The notes beneath the pieces are model-generated. The model did no database searches. It was not told where the DNA came from and saw only the letters and a list, made by a program, of their open reading frames with translations. Source: CADEED01 sp963839685 (lineage in GTDB: Bacteria > Pseudomonadota > Gammaproteobacteria > Steroidobacterales > Steroidobacteraceae). Taken from it: a DNA stretch of 64,000 nt. A program made the position numbers and the translations under genes. Positions 48,052 through 56,428 of the stretch are shown one piece after another. Numbering within the stretch: position 1 is the stretch's first letter; every line of letters starts with the position of its first letter. The stretch covers positions 434,001 through 498,000 of the forward strand of contig CAWIVS010000011.1 of NCBI GenBank assembly GCA_963839685.1. The letters run 5' to 3'.

Positions 48052-48881
48052 GCAATGCGCCGCAGGCGTCGCCACAGCATTGTGGGCGCGCGCCACACCA
48101 TGCCGAGGAGCAGCCGGGCGTGCATGCCGGCGAGCCACAGATTGTCGACCAGCAGCCGGTAATGCGAGACGCCGTCCGCGGGGTAGGACACTCGAGTGTC
48201 GATCCAGCGCAGCACTCGGCCGCGCCACGCCATCTTGACCAGGACCTCGATGTCGAAGTCCATGCGCGTGCCGGCACCGTCGCGTTCCACCACCTCGAGC
48301 ACCGTGCGCACCGGATACAGCCGGAAGCCGCACATCGAATCGCGGACCTCGGAAATCGACAGGGTCTGCAGCCACACCAGCACGTGCGTGATGTAACGCG
48401 AAAAGAGGCGGACGCGCGGAATGGAGTCATCGAAAAGCGGGCGTCCGCAGATCACCGCGTCGGGTTCGCGCCGCGCACGGTCCAGGAACTTCGGTACATC
48501 GCCGAGATCATGCTGGCCATCGGCATCCACCTGCAGCGCGTGCGAAAATCCCAGCTCGCGCGCCTTGCGCAAGCCGGCAATCACCGCCGCGCCCTTGCCG
48601 CCGTTCACCGGCCGCTGCACCAGGTGTGCTCCGAGGTCGCGCGCCAGCTTCTCCAGGGCGATTCTGCAGATTTCGTCCGAGCCGTCGTCGACCAGCACCA
48701 GTGGAAGTCCGTACGCACGCAAGGCGGTTGCGACCGACGGCACGGCGCGCTCGTGGTTATAGACCGGGACCACCGCCACGAAGTGGGGAAGGAGTGCCAG
48801 GTCCGCAACGGCCAGCGGCGCCCGCAGCAAGGCCGGCTGCGCGCGCTGGACCAGGTCGTAGATTTCTTGGCGCGATTTCAC
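48048..48881 (-). CDS. family 2 glycosyltransferase of the polyene cluster (ApeJ-like N-terminal part)
   Basis: 277 aa. VVPVYNHERAV, LVLVDDGSDE, NGGKGAAVIAGLRKA and ALQVDADGQHDLGD are the GT-A nucleotide-sugar and DxD-type motifs. DSMCGFRLYPVRTVL and MDFDIEVLVKMAWRG follow, as in polyprenyl-phosphate or lipid glycosyltransferases. In E. coli-type APE clusters this domain is fused to an acyltransferase (ApeJ); here the acyltransferase is a separate gene in the opposing operon. It probably adds a sugar to the lipid anchor of the polyene. Confidence 0.85.
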   Translation of the reverse strand: MKSRQEIYDLVQRAQPALLRAPLAVADLALLPHFVAVVPVYNHERAVPSVATALRAYGLPLVLVDDGSDEICRIALEKLARDLGAHLVQRPVNGGKGAAVIAGLRKARELGFSHALQVDADGQHDLGDVPKFLDRARREPDAVICGRPLFDDSIPRVRLFSRYITHVLVWLQTLSISEVRDSMCGFRLYPVRTVLEVVERDGAGTRMDFDIEVLVKMAWRGRVLRWIDTRVSYPADGVSHYRLLVDNLWLAGMHARLLLGMVWRAPTMLWRRLRRIA

Positions 48882-48975
48882 CGGGCCAGTCTACCGGAGT
48901 CGCCCGGCCGACAAGATCGACGGGATCCGGGTTTTCCCCGTACTTTCGCCTCCGGCCGGCCGGTGCGGCCGCGCC

Positions 48976-49704
48976 TTACCCTGCCGCCGACCGCCCTGCT
49001 GCGCTGTCGACATGGCTTTCGATCCAGGTCTGCACTTCTTCGTTGACTTCACGCGTGTCGCGGCCCGCCGCTTCGACCGGCGGTCCGATGACCACGCGGA
49101 TCGTGCCGCGCCTCTTGAGCACTCCGCGGCGCGGCCAGAAGTAGCCGGCGTTGTGCGCCACGGGAATGATCTTGCAACCTTCCTGCGCGGCTAACAAAGT
49201 GCCGCTCGAACCATAGCGGCGCGTCTCACCCGCCGCCATGCGCGTGCCTTCGGGGAACACCATGACCCAGGCGCCGAAACGTTGCATGCGATCCTTGCCC
49301 TGCGAGAGCACCTGGTTCACGGCACTTGCGCCGGCCTTGCGGTCGATGGCGATGCAGCGCGCCAGCATGCAGCCCCAGCCGACGAACGGAATCCACAGGA
49401 TCTCGCGCTTCATGACCCAGACATGCGGCGGGAACAGGACCATGATGCCGTAGGTTTCCCACGCGGATGAGTGCTTCATGAAGATCACGTGGTTGCCTGG
49501 CGGCAGGTTCTCACGGCCTTCGACGGTGTATGTGAGGCCGCACAGCCACTTGAGCGCGAAGAACACTGGATGGGTCAGCCAGCCCGCCATCCAGAATCGT
49601 CCCTTGAAAGAGAGAAACGGGCAGACGATGCAGTAGATCAGACCGAACGAAATGCTCCACACGGCCATGAACAGCGTGAAGACGATGGAAGCCAGCCACT
49701 GCAT
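48976..49704 (-). CDS. 1-acylglycerol-3-phosphate acyltransferase family protein (PlsC-like)
   Basis: 242 aa. An N-terminal membrane helix (LASIVFTLFMAVWSISFGLIY) precedes the acyltransferase motifs IFMKHSSAWETYG (H-x4-E/D variant), REILWIPFVGWGCMLARCIAIDR, VMVFPEGTRMAAGE and IIPVAHNAGYFWPR. Relatives often sit directly behind glyS in Proteobacteria, as here (13-base gap), so it may be a housekeeping lipid gene rather than part of the polyene cluster; it is however only 94 bases upstream of the polyene glycosyltransferase on the same strand. Confidence 0.85.
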   Translation of the reverse strand: MQWLASIVFTLFMAVWSISFGLIYCIVCPFLSFKGRFWMAGWLTHPVFFALKWLCGLTYTVEGRENLPPGNHVIFMKHSSAWETYGIMVLFPPHVWVMKREILWIPFVGWGCMLARCIAIDRKAGASAVNQVLSQGKDRMQRFGAWVMVFPEGTRMAAGETRRYGSSGTLLAAQEGCKIIPVAHNAGYFWPRRGVLKRRGTIRVVIGPPVEAAGRDTREVNEEVQTWIESHVDSAAGRSAAG

Positions 49705-49717
49705 GTCGTGAGACTCG

Positions 49718-51823
49718 TCAGCCCGGCAGGCAGGAGAGATCCGCGATGCGCGTGAATTGCTGGCGCAGCTGCGACAGCAACGCGAGCCGGTTGCGACGCA
49801 GGGTCGCGTCTTCGGCGTTCACCATGACGCCATCGAAAAATGCGTCGACGACCGGACGCAGCGTGGCGAGTTTCGCCAGCGCCGCCGCGTAGTCGCGTTT
49901 GCCCATCGAACGCTCCACCTGGCTCAGCATGCCCGCGAGCGCTTCGTGCAGCGCCTTTTCCGCGGGCTCGCGCAGCGTGCCCACGTCCACGGTGCCGGCG
50001 GTGCCCGCCTCCGCCTTCTTGAGGATGTTGGAGATGCGTTTGTTGGCCGCGGTCAGACTGGCCGCCTCGGGCAGCGTGAGGAAGGTCGCGAGCGCCTCGA
50101 GTCGGGCGGCGAAATCCAGCGGCGACGTCGGGTTGCCGGCGCGTACTGCGTCGAACATTTCCGTGCTGACGTTGGCAACGCTCGCGGCATTCGCCGAATC
50201 GAGAAAATAGGCCCGCAGCCGCTCGACCATGTAATCCCACACTTCCATCGCGGCGGCCGGGTTTGGCACCGGCTGCAGCGCGACTGCGCGCGCGATCAGT
50301 GCCTGCATATCGAGATCGAGTTTATTTTCCACCAGGATTCGCAGACACCCGATGGCTGCGCGCCGCAGGCCGAACGGATCCTTTGTGCCGCTGGGTTTCT
50401 GGCCGATGGCGAAGATACCGGCCAGTGTGTCGAGCTTGTCGGCCAGCGCCACCGCGGTGCCGGCGCCCGTCACCGGCAGTGCGCCACCGGCACCACGCGG
50501 CATGTAATGTTCATCGATGGCGGCGGCGACTTCCGTCGGTTCGCCATCGGCAGTGGCGTAATAACGCCCCATGATGCCCTGCAGTTCCGGGAATTCACCC
50601 ACCATCGAAGACAACAGGTCGCACTTGGCCAGCTCGGCGGCGCGCGTGGCCTGTGTCGCGTCGGTATCGGTCAGCAAGGCGATCTCGCCGGCGAGCGTCG
50701 CGACGCGTTTCACCTTGTCGCCAATCGAGCCGAGTTTCGCCTGGAAGGTCACTGCATCCAGTGCCGCGCGCCGCGCGGCGAGCGGCTGTTTGCGATCCTG
50801 GCTCCAGAAGAAAGCCGCATCCGACAGGCGCGGGCGCACCACACGCTCGTTGCCGGCACGCACCTTGGCAGGATCCTGGCTTTCGATGTTGCTCACGGTG
50901 ATGAAATGCGCGAGGAGTTTTCCGCCCCCTTTTCCAACGGACGAGGCTTCCACCGGGAAATATCTCTGGTGGTGCTGCAATGTGGAGATCAGCACCTCGC
51001 GCGGCAGTTCGAGGAAACGCGCCTCGAAATTTCCCGCCAGGGCACTCGGCCATTCGACCAGCGCGGTGACCTCGTCGAGCAAGGCGGCCTCGACCAGCGC
51101 CGCGCCGCCCAGCGATCGTCCCACTGCGACCACCTGTTCGCGAATCATTTCACGGCGCGCGGCGAAGTCCGCGATCACCTTGCCCGGCTCGCGCAGCGTC
51201 GCTTCGTACTCCGCCGGTTGCGCCAGCGGAAACTCGCGCGGCGCCATGAATCGATGGCCGCGAGTGGCAGTGCCCGCCCCGGTGTCCAGCAAACGCGTCG
51301 GAATGAGCTCGGTGCCGTACAGCAGGACCAGCCAATGCACCGGCCGCACGAATTCGGCGGTCGATGCGCCCCAGCGCATGCGCTTCGGGATCGGCAGCGC
51401 GTCGAGTGAACGCTGCACGATGCCGGCCAGCAGGCTCGCGGTTTGCTGGCCCGGCTTGTTGCCTTCGAAATACAGGAATTCACCCTTGCCTTCGGTCACG
51501 CGCGACAGCGCGCCGACCTCGACGCCGCATTTCTCCGCGAATTTGAGCGCGGCCGGCCCGGGTGCGCCGTCCTTGCCGAACGCGGCGCTGACCGGCGGTC
51601 CCTTGAGCTTGATGTTCTGCGCCGCTTGCGTGGCGGCGAGATCGCGCACCAGCACGGCGAGGCGACGCGGCGTGGCGAAGGAACGCAATTCCCCGTGCGG
51701 CAGGCCGGCGTCGCCGAGGCCCTTGCGAATCCCTTCGGCAAACGCACTCTCGAGCTCCGGCAATGCCAGCGGCGGCAGCTCCTCGGTGCCGATCTCGACG
51801 AGAAAATCACGCTTCTCGCTCAT
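49718..51823 (-). CDS. glyS: glycyl-tRNA synthetase beta subunit
   Basis: 701 aa, intact. It opens DFLVEIGTEELPPLALPELE, the standard GlyS N-terminus, and has GPPVSAAFGKDGAPGPAALKFAEKCG, PKRMRWGASTAEFVRPVHWLVLLYG, LPREVLISTLQHHQRYFPV, ESQDPAKVRAGNERVVRPRLSDAAFFWSQD and DPFGLRRAAIGCLRILVE. Tetrameric alpha2beta2 glycyl-tRNA synthetase; the beta subunit binds the tRNA. Overlaps glyQ by 4 bases. Confidence 0.98.
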   Translation of the reverse strand: MSEKRDFLVEIGTEELPPLALPELESAFAEGIRKGLGDAGLPHGELRSFATPRRLAVLVRDLAATQAAQNIKLKGPPVSAAFGKDGAPGPAALKFAEKCGVEVGALSRVTEGKGEFLYFEGNKPGQQTASLLAGIVQRSLDALPIPKRMRWGASTAEFVRPVHWLVLLYGTELIPTRLLDTGAGTATRGHRFMAPREFPLAQPAEYEATLREPGKVIADFAARREMIREQVVAVGRSLGGAALVEAALLDEVTALVEWPSALAGNFEARFLELPREVLISTLQHHQRYFPVEASSVGKGGGKLLAHFITVSNIESQDPAKVRAGNERVVRPRLSDAAFFWSQDRKQPLAARRAALDAVTFQAKLGSIGDKVKRVATLAGEIALLTDTDATQATRAAELAKCDLLSSMVGEFPELQGIMGRYYATADGEPTEVAAAIDEHYMPRGAGGALPVTGAGTAVALADKLDTLAGIFAIGQKPSGTKDPFGLRRAAIGCLRILVENKLDLDMQALIARAVALQPVPNPAAAMEVWDYMVERLRAYFLDSANAASVANVSTEMFDAVRAGNPTSPLDFAARLEALATFLTLPEAASLTAANKRISNILKKAEAGTAGTVDVGTLREPAEKALHEALAGMLSQVERSMGKRDYAAALAKLATLRPVVDAFFDGVMVNAEDATLRRNRLALLSQLRQQFTRIADLSCLPG

Positions 51824-52758
51824 GCCGGCACCTTGTCCCTGGCCAGCATTGGAAAGCCGAGTGCCTCACGGCTGTCGTAATAGGCCTGCGCCACCACGCG
51901 CGCCATGGTGCGCACGCGCAGGATGTACCGCTGACGTTCGGTGACCGAGATGGCCTTGCGCGCATCCAGCAGGTTGAAGGTGTGGGACGCCTTCAGCACC
52001 TGCTCGTACGCCGGCAACGCGAGCTTGGCTTCGATGAGGCGCGCGAATTCCGCTTCGTGTTCATCGAAGCGACGCAGCAGCACCGCCGTGTCGGCCACTT
52101 CGAAGTTGTACTTCGACTGCTCGACTTCGTTCTGGTGATACACGTCGCGGTATGTGACCTTGCCCAGCGGTCCATCGGCCCACACGATGTCGAAGATGCT
52201 CTCGACGCCCTGCAGGTACATCGCGAGGCGCTCGAGCCCGTAGGTGATTTCGCCGGTCACCGGCCGGCAGTCGAGGCCGCCGACCTGCTGGAAGTAGGTG
52301 AACTGCGTGACCTCCATGCCGTTGAGCCAGACTTCCCAGCCCAGCCCCCAGGCGCCGAGCGTCGGGGACTCCCAGTTGTCTTCGACGAAGCGCACGTCGT
52401 GAACCAGCGTGTCGAAGCCAAGCGCGCGCAACGATCCAAGGTAGAGATCGAGGATTTCGAGCGGCGAGGGTTTGATGACGACCTGGAACTGGTAGTAGTG
52501 CTGCAGGCGAAACGGGTTGTCGCCATAGCGACCGTCAGTCGGCCGGCGCGAGGGCTGCACATACGCGGCGGACCACGGCTCGGGACCGAGCGAGCGCAGA
52601 AACGTGGCGGTATGGAACGTTCCGGCGCCCATTTCCATGTCGTAGGGCTGAAGGATCACGCAGCCCTGGTCGGCCCAGTATTTCTGCAGCGCGAAGATCA
52701 GGTCCTGGAAGGTGCGGGGCGGCGTGCCCAGCGGCATGTCGGCGAGGAATGAGGGCAT
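51820..52758 (-). CDS. glyQ: glycyl-tRNA synthetase alpha subunit
   Basis: 312 aa, intact. The family motifs FQDLIFALQKYWADQGCVILQPYDMEMGAGTFHTATFLR, AYVQPSRRPTDGRYGDNPFRLQHYYQFQVVIKPSP and WLNGMEVTQFTYFQQVGGL are all present, the catalytic half of the alpha2beta2 enzyme. An in-frame internal ATG (MPLGTPPRTF) eight residues later is an alternative start. First gene of glyQ-glyS-plsC-like. Confidence 0.98.
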   Translation of the reverse strand: MPSFLADMPLGTPPRTFQDLIFALQKYWADQGCVILQPYDMEMGAGTFHTATFLRSLGPEPWSAAYVQPSRRPTDGRYGDNPFRLQHYYQFQVVIKPSPLEILDLYLGSLRALGFDTLVHDVRFVEDNWESPTLGAWGLGWEVWLNGMEVTQFTYFQQVGGLDCRPVTGEITYGLERLAMYLQGVESIFDIVWADGPLGKVTYRDVYHQNEVEQSKYNFEVADTAVLLRRFDEHEAEFARLIEAKLALPAYEQVLKASHTFNLLDARKAISVTERQRYILRVRTMARVVAQAYYDSREALGFPMLARDKVPA

Positions 52759-52821
52759 TTTCTAAGGACTTTTTTACCGGCGCGCAGTATAGCCGCAGCG
52801 TTCGAAGGCGGATGCCGGGGG

Positions 52822-53514
52822 TCAGAGGGCCAGGGCGCGGATCTCGTAGACATTGGCGATCGAAACACCGTCCCAGGCATATCGCAGGTGCACGCTCTGG
52901 CGCACGTTCTGCACCAGCCGCGGCCGGAATATGGCCACGCATTCGCCGCCGTCGCGCCGCACGCTGTCGAAGGCGATGCCATTCGAGCCGGCATCACGCA
53001 GCAACCGCCCTAGCTTCTGCGAGGCGGCGTAAGACTGCGGGTCATACACATTCGGCAATTCCACGCGACGTCCCCGCAGCTCATGCAGATCGCAGGCAAC
53101 GTCGGCGAGATAACAACGCATTTCCAGTTCCAGGGGCGGCTGGCTGGTGGCGCGCAGGAAGTTTTCGCGATGAAAGCGTGTCTCGGCGATCGCGGTATCG
53201 ATGGATTCCGAGGCGTAATACGCGCCGAAGTGGCCGTCGGTGAAGCGCGTGCCTTGCGGCGACAGATGCGTGAACGGTGCCATCACCACGGAGGCATTGG
53301 GACCGCTGACGCGATCCGCAACCGGCACCAGCGTCAGCTCGCCGATCTCGTTGCGAATGCGCGGATTCGTCATGGATTCGAGCTTGTACAAGGCATCCCA
53401 GTCCGCGGGATCCGCCACGCGCTCGAACAGGTGAATGGTCGGCATGCGACTCGCGACGATGCGATGGCACGGCGTGAACTTCACCGCCTGCGCGGTGTAC
53501 GAGGTGGCAACCAT
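52822..53514 (-). CDS. RES-domain toxin
   Basis: 230 aa. The RES pattern is seen in PCHRIVASRMP (Arg), GTRFTDGHFGAYYASESIDTAIAETRFHRE (Arg, Tyr, Glu) and GSNGIAFDSVRRDGGECVAIFRP (Ser). RES proteins are ADP-ribosyltransferase-fold toxins that deplete NAD+ or modify targets. It lies 15 bases downstream of an Xre/DUF2384 antitoxin, the standard order of this type II system. All key residues appear intact, so the toxin is probably active. Confidence 0.9.
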   Translation of the reverse strand: MVATSYTAQAVKFTPCHRIVASRMPTIHLFERVADPADWDALYKLESMTNPRIRNEIGELTLVPVADRVSGPNASVVMAPFTHLSPQGTRFTDGHFGAYYASESIDTAIAETRFHRENFLRATSQPPLELEMRCYLADVACDLHELRGRRVELPNVYDPQSYAASQKLGRLLRDAGSNGIAFDSVRRDGGECVAIFRPRLVQNVRQSVHLRYAWDGVSIANVYEIRALAL

Positions 53515-53529
53515 CCGTGGTGCCGCGGC

Positions 53530-53943
53530 TCAGCCGCGCTCGGCGTCGAGGTACTGCCGCACCACGTAAAGATCGGCCACCTGGCCGGACAACATGCGCT
53601 CGAGCGCCGAGTGGCCACCGAACAGTGGCGCGGCATTCGGTTTGCGCACCCACTGGTCCGCGGCGTGAGGATCCGGCAGGAGGATCTGCAGCGCCTTGTA
53701 GATGCCCAGCAGGTACGACAGCCGTTCGAGCGTGTCCTGCGGCAGTCGCGGCTCACGTTCGCGGCGCCACTTGAAGAAGGTGGACCGCGATGCGATCCCC
53801 AGCAGTTTCAACTGTTCGGCGACGCTCAGGCCCCAGGCTTCCGCGATGTTCATGAAAGCCCGCAGCGCGGCGCCACCGGTCGCTGAGTATTCCGAATCGC
53901 GGGTCCCGCCCGCCCTTGTCGCCCGGACAATGCTCACACTCAT
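53530..53943 (-). CDS. Xre/MbcA/ParS-type antitoxin (DUF2384)
   Basis: 137 aa. AWGLSVAEQLKLLGIASRSTFFKWRREREPRLPQDTLERLSYLLGIYKAL is the Xre-type helix-turn-helix plus toxin-binding region; QWVRKPNAAPLFGGHSALERMLSGQVADLYVVRQYLDAERG is the DUF2384 C-terminal domain whose end blocks the RES active site. It neutralises the downstream toxin and, as is usual, should repress the operon through the palindrome just upstream of its start. Confidence 0.92.
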   Translation of the reverse strand: MSVSIVRATRAGGTRDSEYSATGGAALRAFMNIAEAWGLSVAEQLKLLGIASRSTFFKWRREREPRLPQDTLERLSYLLGIYKALQILLPDPHAADQWVRKPNAAPLFGGHSALERMLSGQVADLYVVRQYLDAERG

Positions 53944-53954
53944 GATGCTCTCCG

Positions 53955-53974
53955 ATAGTCCATATATGGACTAT
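53955..53974. promoter_or_regulatory. perfect 20-bp palindrome, toxin-antitoxin operator
   Basis: ATAGTCCATATATGGACTAT is its own reverse complement over 20 bases. It ends 11 bases before the antitoxin start codon (minus strand), where the promoter/leader should be. Placement fits autoregulation by the Xre antitoxin or the toxin-antitoxin complex. Confidence 0.75.
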
Positions 53975-54024
53975 ATTACACGTGAATGCATATGTACACC
54001 AATGTGCGCTCCATTCGAGTGCGA

Positions 54025-54043
54025 TGTGCCAAGGTTGGGCACA
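54025..54043. promoter_or_regulatory. candidate NtrC binding site upstream of glnA
   Basis: TGTGCC-N7-GGCACA is a perfect 6-bp inverted repeat that resembles the NtrC consensus TGCACC-N5-GGTGCA. It lies about 110 bp upstream of the sigma-54-like promoter, a normal enhancer distance. Imperfect spacing keeps confidence moderate. Confidence 0.4.
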
Positions 54044-54145
54044 TTTTGGGGCCGAGATAGCGCAGAATCGCCGCCGCCGCACCAAAAACGTGCGAACGCC
54101 CAGCACGCAATCAACTAACTCATTGATTCGAAACGATTCCGTGTC

Positions 54146-54160
54146 TGGCACAGCGAATGC
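54146..54160 (+). promoter_or_regulatory. sigma-54-type promoter for glnA
   Basis: TGGCACAGCGAATGC has the invariant GG-N10-GC spacing of -24/-12 promoters; the -24 block TGGCAC is a perfect match and the -12 block ATGC differs at one base from TTGC. It ends 41 bases before the glnA start, and ntrBC follow downstream, so nitrogen control is expected. Confidence 0.65.
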
Positions 54161-54201
54161 ATTGAGACCGAGGCTCAACCCCTTCCAGAGGATCTCCAAC
54201 A

Positions 54202-55611
54202 ATGAAACCGGCAGATGTAATCAGTTTGATCAAGGACAAGGAGGTCAAGTACGCCGATCTCCGCTTCACCGACACGCGCGGCAAAGAACAACACGTCACG
54301 ATTCCCGCGAACCTGGTCGATGAAGAACTGTTTCGCGACGGAAAGATGTTCGACGGCTCATCCATTTCGGGTTGGAAGGGCATCAACGAGTCCGACATGA
54401 TCCTTGCGCTCGATCCGACCACTGCGGTTATCGATCCCTTCTTCGAGCAGACCACAGTCAACATTCGCTGCGACATCATCGAGCCCGCGACCATGCAGGG
54501 CTATGAGCGCTGCCCGCGCTCGCTCGGCAAACGCGCCGAGGCCTATCTCAAGTCCACCGGCATCGCCGACGGCGCGCTGTTCGGACCGGAAAACGAATTC
54601 TTCATCTTCGACAGCGTGCGCTGGCACAGCGGCATGAATGGCACCGCCTACGAGATCGACTCGGGGCAAGGCGCCTGGAACAGCAATACGTCCTATGCCG
54701 ATGGCAACAAGGGGCATCGCCCGGGCATCAAGGGCGGCTACTTCCCGGTGCCACCGGTGGATGCCTACCAGGACATCCGCTCGGCGATGTGCGACGCACT
54801 CACCGAAATGGGCCTGAAGGTCGAGGTGCATCACCATGAAGTGGCGACCGGTGGTCAGGCTGAAATCGGCGTGGGCGCCGGCGGCCTGGTCAAGAAGGCC
54901 GATGAAGTCCAGATCCTCAAGTACGCCATCCACAACGTGGCCGCGAGCTACGGCAAGACGGCGACCTTCATGCCGAAGCCGCTGGTCGGCGACAACGGTT
55001 CGGGCATGCACGTGCACCAGTCGCTGCAAAAGGCCGGTACCGCGCTGTTCGCCGGCGACAAGTACGGCGGCCTCTCGGACACCGCGTTGTTCTACATCGG
55101 CGGCATCATCAAGCACGCCAAGGCCATCAACGCGTTTACCAACCCGGGCACGAACTCCTACAAGCGTCTGGTGCCGGGCTTCGAAGCGCCGGTGATGCTG
55201 GCGTACTCCGCCCGCAACCGTTCGGCGTCGATTCGTATTCCGTGGGTTTCGAACCCGAAGGCGCGCCGTATCGAAGTGCGCTTCCCGGACTCCGCGGCGA
55301 ATCCGTACTTCGCGTTCGCGGCCATGATGATGGCCGGCCTCGACGGCATCCAGAACAAGATCCATCCGGGCGAGCCGGCGGACAAGGATCTCTACGACCT
55401 CGAGCCGGAAGAGGAAAAGCACATTCCGCAGGTGTGCCATTCCCTCGATATGGCGCTCGAGCACCTCGACAAGGATCGCGAGTTCCTGACGCGGGGTGGC
55501 GTGTTCACCAACGACGTGATCGATGCTTACATCGGACTGAAGGTGCAGGAAGTGACCCGCTTCCGCATGAGCACTCACCCGGTTGAGCTCGACATGTACT
55601 ACAGCTGCTGA
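54202..55611 (+). CDS. glnA: type I glutamine synthetase
   Basis: 469 aa, intact. Landmarks are FDGSSISGWKGINESDM, GPENEFFIFD (metal-binding Glu), VEVHHHEVATGGQAEIG, FMPKPLVGDNGSGMHVHQSL and NRSASIRIPWVSNPKARRIEVRFPD. Tyr398 in KDLYDLEPEEEK is the adenylylation site of the bacterial type I-beta enzyme. It joins ammonia to glutamate using ATP. Regulation probably involves the sigma-54 promoter just upstream, NtrC (encoded 1.9 kb downstream), and GlnE. Confidence 0.98.
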   Translation: MKPADVISLIKDKEVKYADLRFTDTRGKEQHVTIPANLVDEELFRDGKMFDGSSISGWKGINESDMILALDPTTAVIDPFFEQTTVNIRCDIIEPATMQGYERCPRSLGKRAEAYLKSTGIADGALFGPENEFFIFDSVRWHSGMNGTAYEIDSGQGAWNSNTSYADGNKGHRPGIKGGYFPVPPVDAYQDIRSAMCDALTEMGLKVEVHHHEVATGGQAEIGVGAGGLVKKADEVQILKYAIHNVAASYGKTATFMPKPLVGDNGSGMHVHQSLQKAGTALFAGDKYGGLSDTALFYIGGIIKHAKAINAFTNPGTNSYKRLVPGFEAPVMLAYSARNRSASIRIPWVSNPKARRIEVRFPDSAANPYFAFAAMMMAGLDGIQNKIHPGEPADKDLYDLEPEEEKHIPQVCHSLDMALEHLDKDREFLTRGGVFTNDVIDAYIGLKVQEVTRFRMSTHPVELDMYYSC

Positions 55612-55798
55612 GGGCTCGTGAGAGGGTGGGATGCCGCGCAAGCAGGTTCCTCGGGCGCTGGCCCGACGAATACTCCCGCCAATCATCCTGCCCCTGGTTT
55701 GATCGAAATCCGGGCGGCAGCGCACCAGTTGCGCTGTCGCCCGATTATGAGCGATGTGTTTTGGCTGGATTCAGGTGAAGGGGCTATTCTTCTGCCCC

Positions 55799-56374
55799 AT
55801 GACACGCGCTTCTTTTGTCATATTCATCAGTTCGCTGCTGGCGAGTTCCGCGGCGTTGGCGACCACCTACGTACGCGTCGAGAAGGACGGGACCAAAACG
55901 TACTCGGACCGTCCATTGCCCGGTGGGCAGCCGGTGGACATCCAGCCGGCTCAGACCTACTCGGCGCCGGCCACTCCGGCACCGCAGAACAGCGCTCGTC
56001 CACGCGAAGAACAGGCGCTGAACGATGCGGCGAATTTCCGCTACGAGTGCGCGCTTGCGCCGCGCGAGGACGAGACTTTCCAGAATCCGGAGACCGTGAC
56101 GCTGAGCGTCGCGCTGACTCCCGGGCTGCGCGCGGGCGACGAGGTGATATTCAGCGTCGACGGAACCACGGTGCCGCGTGGCGAGATACCGACCAGCGCC
56201 ACGCTCACGCTGCCGGAGCGCGGCACTCATACCGCGACCGTGCGCATCATGGATCGCTACGGCAAGCCGGTGTGCAACGCGAGCTCGAACTTTCACGTAC
56301 AGCGCACCAGCCTCAATTCTCCGCAGCGCCGCCCGCCACCGCGTCCTACACAGCCGCTTCCCACGCCGCACTGA
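55799..56374 (+). CDS. exported DUF4124-domain protein
   Basis: 191 aa from ATG 55799, with a signal peptide (MTRASFVIFISSLLASSAAL). The first mature part, TTYVRVEKDGTKTYSDRPLPGG, is the DUF4124 pattern (usually followed by a Cys-rich or Pro-rich region). A beta-rich domain (VTLSVALTPGLRAGDEVIFSVDG, GTHTATVRIMDRYGKPVC) resembles Big/FN3-like folds, and the end is Pro-rich. It lies between glnA and ntrB, a position where such genes are common in Gammaproteobacteria. Function unknown. Confidence 0.8.
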   Translation: MTRASFVIFISSLLASSAALATTYVRVEKDGTKTYSDRPLPGGQPVDIQPAQTYSAPATPAPQNSARPREEQALNDAANFRYECALAPREDETFQNPETVTLSVALTPGLRAGDEVIFSVDGTTVPRGEIPTSATLTLPERGTHTATVRIMDRYGKPVCNASSNFHVQRTSLNSPQRRPPPRPTQPLPTPH

Positions 56375-56382
56375 GGACGACA

Positions 56383-56398
56383 GCGCGGCTCACCGCGC
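56383..56398 (+). terminator. small hairpin before ntrB
   Basis: GCGCGG and CCGCGC form a perfect 6-bp stem around CTCA, 9 bases after the DUF4124 stop. No T-run follows, so termination, if any, is weak; the ntrB start with GGAGG ribosome site is 30 bases later. Confidence 0.3.
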
Positions 56399-56428
56399 CG
56401 TTACCGCCGTGCCTGGCCGGAGGCCCGC

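Noticed and set aside
49757..51409. 550-aa plus-strand frame opposite glyS
   Set aside because: Shadow of a fully conserved, intact glyS.
52759..54201. tRNA gene next to the toxin-antitoxin pair as an integration site
   Set aside because: No cloverleaf-like sequence or repeated attachment sequence was seen around the pair.
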